From Streptomyces roseicoloratus (lineage in GTDB: Bacteria > Actinomycetota > Actinomycetes > Streptomycetales > Streptomycetaceae), in the NCBI RefSeq assembly GCF_004117935.1, contig NZ_SDOY01000179.1:1-54770 (forward strand): 54,770 bases of DNA. Reading direction: 5' to 3'. This document shows, piece after piece, positions 32,277-39,900 of the stretch (positions are counted from its first letter, which is position 1; each line of letters opens with the position of its first letter). The notes under the pieces are model-generated. The model ran no database searches and had not been told where the DNA came from. It saw only the letters and a list, made by a program, of their open reading frames with translations. A program made the translations under genes and the position numbers.

Positions 32277-33953
32277 TCAGCGGACGTCGACCCAGTCCTG
32301 GCCGCTGAAGGTCTGGAAGTGGGTGCCGTCACCGTAGTAGCGGATCTGGTACCAGCCGTCGGCGCTCGCCGTGGTCTTCAGCGAGATCGCGCCCGTCGAC
32401 GTGGTCTTGCCGGAGGCGACCTGCTTCCAGGTGCTCGTGCCCCACTTCTTGTACCAGACGCTCACCGGCTGCGAGCCGAGCCCGCGCCAGGCGCCGCTGG
32501 TGTGGTGCTGCAGCGTGCCCGTCACGGTGATCGCCGAGCCCTTGCGGACGGGGTCCGGGGAGGCCTTGAGGCCGGCGACCCGGGACTCGGTGCGGACGAC
32601 GTAGAAGGGCTTGCTGACGGACGCCCCGAGGTGGTCGTTCGCGACGTGACGGATCCGGAACCAGCCGCCCTTGTTCCAGGCGGCGGCGACGAACGGCGTC
32701 CGGCCCTCGTTGTGGTTGTAGAAGGACACGGAGGAAATCTGCTTCCAGCCGGTCTGCCCGTCCGGGGACTGCTCCAGGACCACCGTCTGCTGGGACGAGG
32801 TCGACGTCCAGCCCTGGTACGGGGAGCGGAGCTCGCCGTACACGGACAGCCTGGCGTCGGTCGCCAGCTTGTAGCCGAGCACGGAGGTACGGGTGTCGGC
32901 GGGCAGCGCCAGCGGACCGGACGCGTGGAAGGAGAGGAACGTGTAGTTCTCCGACTGGACCGACCAACCCGACCAGTCGCCCCACGAGGTCCGTCCCGGA
33001 GCGGCGACGAGCTGCACGCTGAACCGGCCCTCGGCGTCGGTGTGCACGGTCTTCGGGAGACCGTCGCCCAGACGCGCCAGCAACGGGACGTCCGCCATCG
33101 GGGCGCCGTCGGCGGTCGGGTCGGTGACCCGGCCGCTGACGGTGACCGTCTCGCCGGACTCGGCGCGGGTCTTGTCGGCGGAGGCGGTGACCGTCAGCCG
33201 CTTCTCCTGCCCGCTGGTGTACGCGCCGTAGGACGTCGTGCCGTGCACCTGGGCGCTGTTCTCGCTGAACGTGGCCTCGACCTGCGCGGTCGGCCGGTCC
33301 ACCGGGACCGGCTCGCCGGCGAACGCGCCGGTCTCGTCGGTCGCGGCGGAGCCGAGCGGCGCGTCCTCGCCGTAGCGCCCGTACGACACGGTGCGGCCGG
33401 GCAGCGGCACCTCGTCGCCCGAGCCGGGCTGGACGCCGAACAGCGAGCCCTTGGGGTGAAGGTTGCGGTCGGACCAACTCGGGTTGCCGATGGAGAAGTT
33501 GCCCAGCCGCGGCTTCAGGGTGAAGTCGAGCGTGCCCGCGTCGGCGCGCGTGACGGTGTTGCCCAGCGAGTCGGTGGCCGTGACGTCGATCGCGTACCTG
33601 CCGAGCGACGGAATGCTGCCGCCGTCCTCGGTGAGCTTGAGCGTGGACGCCTCCGGCAGTGCGAAGGTGCCCCGGCTCGCCGTGTTCTCCTCGAGCGCCG
33701 GGATCTCGGCGAGGACGGTGTCGCCCTGCCGGACCTTGGCGGACACGGAGGTGACGGTCGCCTGCGGCGCGTCGGTCCAGGCGGTCACCTTGAAGGTGCC
33801 GCGCTGGGCGTCGTTCGTCAGCGCGCGGCCGATGCCCACGGGGCTCGCGGCCGGGGCGTCCTCGGCGAAGGCCGGGCCGACGGCCGCGCCCAGGGTCAGC
33901 GCGGTGACGAGGGAGACGGCGGAGAGCCGTCGGAGGTCAGAGCGCATCGACAT
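32277..33953 (-). CDS. Secreted Ig-like-repeat protein, paralogue B
   Basis: 558 aa. Signal peptide (SAVSLVTALTLGAAVGPAFA), then beta-rich Ig-like modules (RLTVTASADKTRAESGETVTVSGRV), ending in two related ~80-residue segments with SPDPVRKGSAITVTGTLQ, SVWYKKWGTSTWKQVASG and WYQIRYYGDGTHFQTF. No catalytic motif. Its start codon lies within the 3' end of the upstream gene, overlapping by 17 nt (11 nt if ATG 33947 is used), so translation is coupled. Both proteins are the same length and share the C-terminal RKG.MTV.G pattern, so this is a diverged tandem duplicate. Function unknown; the Ig modules suggest surface or matrix binding. Confidence 0.82.
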   Translation of the reverse strand: MSMRSDLRRLSAVSLVTALTLGAAVGPAFAEDAPAASPVGIGRALTNDAQRGTFKVTAWTDAPQATVTSVSAKVRQGDTVLAEIPALEENTASRGTFALPEASTLKLTEDGGSIPSLGRYAIDVTATDSLGNTVTRADAGTLDFTLKPRLGNFSIGNPSWSDRNLHPKGSLFGVQPGSGDEVPLPGRTVSYGRYGEDAPLGSAATDETGAFAGEPVPVDRPTAQVEATFSENSAQVHGTTSYGAYTSGQEKRLTVTASADKTRAESGETVTVSGRVTDPTADGAPMADVPLLARLGDGLPKTVHTDAEGRFSVQLVAAPGRTSWGDWSGWSVQSENYTFLSFHASGPLALPADTRTSVLGYKLATDARLSVYGELRSPYQGWTSTSSQQTVVLEQSPDGQTGWKQISSVSFYNHNEGRTPFVAAAWNKGGWFRIRHVANDHLGASVSKPFYVVRTESRVAGLKASPDPVRKGSAITVTGTLQHHTSGAWRGLGSQPVSVWYKKWGTSTWKQVASGKTTSTGAISLKTTASADGWYQIRYYGDGTHFQTFSGQDWVDVR

Positions 33954-35613
33954 AGATCGTCCTCGACTCGCTGTAGAAGTAGCCGTTCTTCTCCTGCCAC
34001 ACCAGGGCCCAGGTGCCGTCCCCGTAGTTGGTGGTGCCGAAGCTGAAGTTCCCGTACGAGTTGGTCGGGATGTCCTTCTTGGCCCAGTACCAGTTCGGGT
34101 CGCCCTTGGGCTTGAAGACCAGGGTCAGGCGCGCGCCCGGCATGGCCTTCCAGACGCCGTTGACCTTCTGCTGCACGAGACCCTTGACGGTCATGCTGCC
34201 GCCCTTGCGCGGACGCGAGGGGCTGATGGTGACGTTGACGATCCGCGTCGGGTTGCGGGAGAGGCGGACGGGAGTGCTCGTCTTGCTGACGAAACGATCC
34301 GTCTCCGGGTGGTAGATCCGGTACAGGGCGTTCTCGAAGCCCCAGACCTGGAACTCGTAGCCGCACCAGTCGCTGACGGCCTTGGAGGCCATCTGGCCCC
34401 AGGTGCGCCCGCCGTCCCGGGAGACGTGCAGCGCGACCCAGTCGGGCTTCGGGGAGCAGGAGCCGTTGGTGCCCAGGGTGCCGCGCACGGTCACCTTGCC
34501 GAACTGGTCGATCGACTGCGAGGTGCCGGTGAAGGAGAACTGCTGTGGCACCGCGAGCTTGGCCACGTCGGTCGGACGGTCGTTGCCCTCGCCGTAGTAC
34601 ACGGAGGGGCGCAGGCCGGTGTAGGCGCCCGTCGTCGCGTACTGGACGCGGGACAGGTAGGAGAAGGAGCCGTCCTGGAGCGAGGTGCCGGAGCCGATCT
34701 CGTCCTTGAGGACCTTGTCGTACGACAGCGGCTGGCTGCCGGTGGTGACGACCGGGGCGCCGCCGAAGCCCTTCCAGCCGTCCTCGGTCAGGCGCTCGAC
34801 GCGGCCGTGGACGGTGACGTCGGTGCCGGCGTTGACGCGGTACTTGTTCGCGTCGGACGTGATCCGGTACGTGAGCTTCTCGACGCCCACGGCGGGCACC
34901 AGGCGCGCGACGTCCGGGTCGGTCCCCTCCGTGGCCTGGACCTCGGCGGTGCCGCCGGTGATCGCGGCGTCCGGCGTGACGGGCAGCGCGAAGGAGCCGT
35001 CGGCCACGGTGGTGGCGGTGGCGGTCCTCGTCTTCGGCAGGCCGTAGGCGTCGGTCAGGTTGAGCGTGACCTTCACCGGGGTGCCCTCGGCGGCGGGGGT
35101 CCGCTCGCCGGTGGCCGGGTTCCAGGTGGTGGCCTTGCCGGACAGCGTGACGTCACGCCGGTCGTAGCTGGTGGTCTTGCGGTCGAAGGCGACCGCGGAG
35201 ACACCGGTGTGCAGCTTGTAGCCGAACGAGCCGCCGGTCCAGCGCGTGACGAGGCCGCCCGGGAGGCGGTACTCGACGGCGAGCGGGTAGTCGCCGAAGG
35301 CGGTGCCCTCGGGCAGCGTGACCGGGGCGTCGGTCGTCCAGCCGTTGTACGAGGTGGCCGAGAGCTCGTCCGTCGAGGCGAGCACGGCGGCGCCGGCGTC
35401 GGCGGAGGCGAGGACGCTCACCTTCACCCAGAGCGCGTTGCCCGGCAGCCCCGTGACGGTCAGCCGGCCGTCGTCCAGGGTGGCCGTGCCGGTGACGGTG
35501 GCCGCGTACGCGGCGGGAGCCGCGACGACGGCCGGCAGGGCGACGCCTGCCGAAAGTGCGAATACGGTTGCCGCACGCACCAGGGCATGCGGCAGCGTGC
35601 GCGTTGAGCGCAT
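33937..35613 (-). CDS. Secreted Ig-like-repeat protein, paralogue A
   Basis: 558 aa. It starts MRSTRTLPHALVRAATVFAL with a signal peptide ending near AYAA. Beta-sandwich modules follow (TGTATLDDGRLTVTGLPGNALWVKV, YRVNAGTDVTVHGRVERLTEDGWKGFGG), then a segment with several aromatic and Cys residues (SCSPKPDWVALHVSRDGGRTWGQ, DWCGYEFQVWGF), and the C-terminal SPSRPRKGGSMTVKGLVQQKVNGVW and WYWAKKDIPTNSYGNFSFGTTNYGDGTW. It is the first gene of a two-gene unit with its paralogue. A GGGGGG run precedes the ATG. Role unknown. Confidence 0.82.
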   Translation of the reverse strand: MRSTRTLPHALVRAATVFALSAGVALPAVVAAPAAYAATVTGTATLDDGRLTVTGLPGNALWVKVSVLASADAGAAVLASTDELSATSYNGWTTDAPVTLPEGTAFGDYPLAVEYRLPGGLVTRWTGGSFGYKLHTGVSAVAFDRKTTSYDRRDVTLSGKATTWNPATGERTPAAEGTPVKVTLNLTDAYGLPKTRTATATTVADGSFALPVTPDAAITGGTAEVQATEGTDPDVARLVPAVGVEKLTYRITSDANKYRVNAGTDVTVHGRVERLTEDGWKGFGGAPVVTTGSQPLSYDKVLKDEIGSGTSLQDGSFSYLSRVQYATTGAYTGLRPSVYYGEGNDRPTDVAKLAVPQQFSFTGTSQSIDQFGKVTVRGTLGTNGSCSPKPDWVALHVSRDGGRTWGQMASKAVSDWCGYEFQVWGFENALYRIYHPETDRFVSKTSTPVRLSRNPTRIVNVTISPSRPRKGGSMTVKGLVQQKVNGVWKAMPGARLTLVFKPKGDPNWYWAKKDIPTNSYGNFSFGTTNYGDGTWALVWQEKNGYFYSESRTIYVDAL

Positions 35614-35752
35614 CTGGTGGACCCCCCACAGGTCGGAAAGCGGCGCGATGGATGTACGCAGGCCGCGTGGGAGCACGATAGCGCCTGCCGGTTGAACGCG
35701 TTCACTCAATTCCCGGTTCGCCCGGGAAGTCCGTCGGGTCCATGCTGAGGAG

Positions 35753-35895
35753 AGGGAAAGCGGGAGCGGCGGAGAGGCGGGAATCGGGGGAGGGGAGAGG
35801 CGCGGAAAGCGGGGAGGGAGAGACCGGGAACGGCGGAGAGGCGCGGAAAGCGGGGGAAGCGCGGAAAGCGGGGAGGGGAGAGAGACCGGGAGCGC
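35753..35895. repeat. Purine-rich repeat tract
   Basis: About 140 bp, overwhelmingly G and A on the plus strand, with recurring GCGCGGAAAGCGGGG and GAGAGACCGGGA units, just before the SRPBCC gene. Its end (GGGAGCGCAACCGGACGGGAGG) supplies that gene's ribosome site. Confidence 0.75.
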
Positions 35896-35914
35896 AACCG
35901 GACGGGAGGACCCG

Positions 35915-36397
35915 ATGATCACGCTGCTGACCACGCCGGCCGACCGCGAGCTGGTCATCACCCGCACCTTCGACGCCCCGGTGGAGCGGGTCTGGGAGGC
36001 GTGGACACGCCCCGAGCACGTACGGAAGTGGTACGGCGTCGCGGCCCTCACCATGTCCGTCTGCGACATCGACCTGCGCCCGGGCGGTACGTGGCGCTGG
36101 GGCCAGCGCGGCCCCGACGGCCAGGAGATCGTCTTCTCCGGCACGTACGAGGAGATCGTCCCGGCCGAGCGCCTGGTCTACTCGGAGGTCTTCGAGCAGA
36201 TGCCGGGCCCCGAACCGGTCCGCGTGATCCTCTCCTTCGACGCCACCCCCGACGGCGGTACGGCCCTGACCAGCACGTCCTTCTGGCCGACGACGGAGAT
36301 CCGGGACCAGGCGCTGGCGGCGGGCATGGAGTCGGGGGTGCGGGAGCAGTACGACCGGCTGGCGGGGCACCTGAAGACGATGGCGCGGACGGGGTGA
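35915..36397 (+). CDS. SRPBCC/AHSA1-type ligand-binding protein
   Basis: 160 aa. Typical AHSA1 features: ITRTFDAPVERVWEAWTRPEHVRKWYG at the N-terminus, DLRPGGTWRWGQRGPDGQEIVFSGTYEEIVPAERLVYSE, and a C-terminal helix QALAAGMESGVREQYDRLAGHL. These START-like proteins bind hydrophobic ligands or act as co-chaperone-like factors; often they are paired with an ArsR regulator, but none is here. GGGAGG lies 8 nt before the ATG. It marks the left border of the accessory stretch. Confidence 0.9.
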   Translation: MITLLTTPADRELVITRTFDAPVERVWEAWTRPEHVRKWYGVAALTMSVCDIDLRPGGTWRWGQRGPDGQEIVFSGTYEEIVPAERLVYSEVFEQMPGPEPVRVILSFDATPDGGTALTSTSFWPTTEIRDQALAAGMESGVREQYDRLAGHLKTMARTG

Positions 36398-36443
36398 CCC
36401 GTCCGCGCCGATTGCGGTCGCGGAGCGTCGGCGAACCGCGTGG

Positions 36444-36902
36444 TTACGTTCCAGGGGGAATGAATGTCGGCCTCAGCCCAGGTGGCAGGTCGGACACCTT
36501 CCCGAACACCAGGACCTGTTCCGGATTCATGGTGTCGTTCTCCAGGGTTGCGATGATCCCCGCCGACAGCAAGATCTTGATGAGCGCGCTCTGCATATGC
36601 AGACCGATCACGCCGGGGCGGCGGATGGCGGGGGTCTCGGGGTCGTGGCCGGAGGCGAGGGCGTTCACAGCGGCCTCGACCACACTGGGATCACACCTCC
36701 ATCCCACACTCACCGCAGCAGAAGCCGTCTCGGCGTCAGGATCGACGTAGACCACGGCGCCCGGCGCGTCCGCGCCGTTGGATGCACTACCGTGGAGGGC
36801 GGGCAGCCCGGCCTGCCGGAGGGCCCGGACGACGAGGTCGGCCAACTCGTTGCGAAGGGCGAGGACCTCATCAGAGGCACGGGTGAATCCGTACTCGGTC
36901 AT
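36444..36902 (-). CDS. Probable immunity protein for the deaminase toxin
   Basis: 152 aa, soluble, no signal peptide or membrane helix. Family not recognised. It has an N-terminal helix (RASDEVLALRNELADLVVRALRQAG), an acidic middle (AVVYVDPDAETAS) and a C-terminal EQVLVFGKVSDLPPGLRPTF. It lies 64 bp downstream of the polymorphic toxin on the same strand with its own GGGAAAGAGAG ribosome site. Immunity genes almost always sit immediately 3' of such toxins and are highly variable, so the role is assigned by position only. An imperfect hairpin separates the two genes. Confidence 0.6.
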   Translation of the reverse strand: MTEYGFTRASDEVLALRNELADLVVRALRQAGLPALHGSASNGADAPGAVVYVDPDAETASAAVSVGWRCDPSVVEAAVNALASGHDPETPAIRRPGVIGLHMQSALIKILLSAGIIATLENDTMNPEQVLVFGKVSDLPPGLRPTFIPPGT

Positions 36903-36917
36903 GTGACTCTCTTTCCC

Positions 36918-36952
36918 GTGGTGGGTGTGGTGAGCCTTGCGAGACCCACCAC
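36918..36952 (-). other. Hairpin between toxin and immunity genes
   Basis: 9-bp stem GTGGTGGGT / ACCCACCAC with a 17-nt loop, centred in the 64-bp gap. It could partly end the toxin transcript or set the toxin:immunity ratio. Confidence 0.5.
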
Positions 36953-36966
36953 ACCCCCTGTGCTTC

Positions 36967-39900
36967 CTACTGATGATCAGCGGACCGCATAGCTCTGCCC
37001 CCGAGCGGTTTGATCATGCTGAAGAGGAGATCACCCGCGCCGGGACCGTGAGGGACGGACCAGGTGATCGGCGTCCCCGGCTTGAGGACATCCTCCAGCA
37101 AGGGCGCGCATACCGGGCAGGGGCTTCGCTCGCTGTACAGCTCGGTGATCTGACTCGGCTCGAAGCCCTTGGCCTTCAACTGGTCAAGGATGTGGTTCTC
37201 CGAGTGGTAGTTGTTGCCCTTGCTGAAGCCGACCACAAGATCACCGGTCTTGGGATCGTTCCACCCGGGCACCCTCGCGACCGCGACATTCCGACCAGTG
37301 GTGATTCCGGCCGCGGTTCTGGCCTTGTACGCCATGCGACTGAGTTCGGTGCTGAGATAGGCGATCATCCCCTCGCAGGGATCGACCCCTTGCACTGCGG
37401 CAGCCGCATGGAACGATTTGGTCAACGGCTTGGTCTTGGTGCACGTCTGCACCAAGACACTCAAGGCCCTCGCGCCAATGCCCTCGATGGCCGCCTCCGT
37501 AAGGCCGAGGGTCCGCAGTGCCTTGTACGCGTCCGCGACGCCGATACCGGTCATCACGGCGGCGTCCACGGCCCTCAGGGCGTCCGCGATGGGCCTGAGG
37601 ATCTTGCCGGCGAACAGGCTCGCGATGTCAACGGCTGCCCAGGCGCATCCGCCGAGGCTTCCACTCTCACCGCCGGGGGCGATCTTCTGGGCGCACCTGA
37701 TCCAGCTCCCGAAGAGGATGTCCACCGGGTCGACGTTCGCCTGGTACTCGGCGATCGTGATGTTGTGCGTGACCTCTTGGGAGAGCTCCTTGGTCGGGTA
37801 CTCGCCCAGGTACACCGTCGCACTGGCGGGGCAGGTGAATTTCGACGGGTCCAGGTCCTGCACTGTGCACAGGTACAGGTCGAGAACCGCCTTGTACCGG
37901 ATTTTCGCGGTGATCGTGCAGTCGCCCTTGTAGAAGAGCTTGTCGATCCAGCCCTCGCAGCCGTCCGTCTTCCTGATGGTCTCAGGATCGCCGATCTTCT
38001 CGATGTGGTCGACGACGTAGAACATGTTGCCGACGGAGCCGCCGGACTGATCGACGACGGTTCCGTCGCCGATCTGCTTCGCCTTCGCCGCCTTCTCGGC
38101 TTCGGCGGCGGCACCCTGGGCTTCCTTGGCGTACTTCTCCGCGTCCTTGGCCGCCTGTTCGGCCTCGGTCGCGGCGGTGGCGGCGCGCTCGGCGGCCGCG
38201 CGGGCGTCCTTGGCCGACTGCTCGGCCGCCGCGGCGGCCTGGCGGGCGGCTGCGGCGTCGAGGGCGGCCTGGTCCGCGGACTCGCGGGCCTGCTTGGCGT
38301 ACCCCTCGGCCCGGCCGGCCGCCTGGTCGGCGGCGGTGGCGTCCGCGGTGGCCTGGCGGTCGTAGTCGATCGTGCGGGCCAGTGACGCCGAGGCCTTCGC
38401 GGCGGCCTTGGCGGCGTCGGCCGCGTAGCCGAGGGCCTCCTTGGAATAGCCGCGGGCGGTCGCCGAGTGCGCGGCGGCGTTCGCCGCGTGCTGGTAGGCG
38501 GCCTTGGTGTCGCCCTGGGCCTGGGCGGCGATGTCCTTCGCCGCCGCGGCCTCGGCCTGCGCGTTCGCCGCGTGGGCGTCGGCGACGGCCTGCTGCTGCT
38601 CGGCGAGGGTCTTCGACGCCTGACCGGTCAGCACGACCAGGCCGGCGGCCGAGTCGGTGGTGACGAACGGGGAGCCGAGCTCGATCGCGTCGTTGGCCGG
38701 CTTGGCCACCTGGGCGGCGGCCGCGCCGGCGGCGACGGCGGCCTGCGCGGTGACGTGGGCGAAGCCCGCGGCCTTCACCGACGCGGCCAGCGCCTTGGCG
38801 GCCTCCTTGCTCGCCAGGTCCGCCTGGGACTTGGCGTCCTTGGCGTGCCGCTCGGCCTCGTCCGCGAGCTTCACGGCCGCGGCGGCCTCGGCGGAGGCGT
38901 GCTCGGAGGCGTCGATGGCGTCGGCCGCGGCGCTGGTCGCGGTCGCGACGGCGGCATCGGCCTTCAGTTTGGCGGCGTGCGCGGCGTCCGCGTCGGAGCG
39001 GGCCCGCTTGGCGGCCGCCTCGGCACGGGTGGCCGCGGCGTCCGCCTCCGCCGCCGCCTCGGTGGCGGCGTCGGCCTCGGACCGGGCGCGGCGGGCGGCC
39101 GCCTCGGCGGCGTCCGCGTGCGTGGCGGCCTGGTTGGCTGAGGCGCGTGCGGCGTCGGCCTCTTCGCCCGCTTCGAGGGAGTTGGCGTAGGCAGCCTTCG
39201 CGTCCGCCTTGGCGCGGGCGGCGTCCGCCTTCTGCGCCGCGTCCCAGGCGTTGTCCCGCAGGTCATGGGCCTTGTCGCGGGCCTTGACCGCGTCGTTCTT
39301 GCGCGCGACGGCGGTGGCCTCGGAGGCCTCGGCCTTCTCCTTGGCCTCCTTGGCGTTCGCCGCCTCGGCCTGGGCCTTGGTCTTGTGCTGGGCGGCCTCG
39401 GACTGCTTGAGGGCGGCGGTGTCCTTCTCCGCCTTGGCCGTCTTCTCCTCGGCCTCCGCCGCGAGCCGCTTGGCGTGCGCCTGCGCGGCCGCCGCCTTGG
39501 CGTCTCCCTCGGCCTTCAGGGCCTCGGTGAGCTTCGCCTCCGCGGTCTCCTTGTCCTTCTTCGCGTTGTCCCGGTGCAGCTTGGCCGCGTCCGCGGCCGC
39601 CTTCGCCTGCAACTCGGCCTTGTACGCGGCCTCCTTGCGGAACTCCGCGTTGACCTGCGCGGCCTGGGCGAGGGCGCGCTGGGTGATGGTCTGGCTGTCC
39701 CCGGCGGTGGCACGGGTGGCCGCCTCGGCGGTCTCTCCGGCCTTCACCATCGCCGTCAGCGCGGCGACGATGCCCTTGGTGACCTGCGCCTTCTGCTGCC
39801 CGACGAGCAGCCCACGGCCGCGCGGCGCGCCGGCGGCGTCCGCGATGCCGTACGCGGCCTGCTCGGCGGTGTCCGAGGCGGTCGCCGACTTCTTGGCGCT

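Noticed and set aside
35702..36370. Minus-strand 222-codon frame
   Set aside because: It is antisense to the SRPBCC gene, whose family motifs are clear; its tail reads the purine tract.
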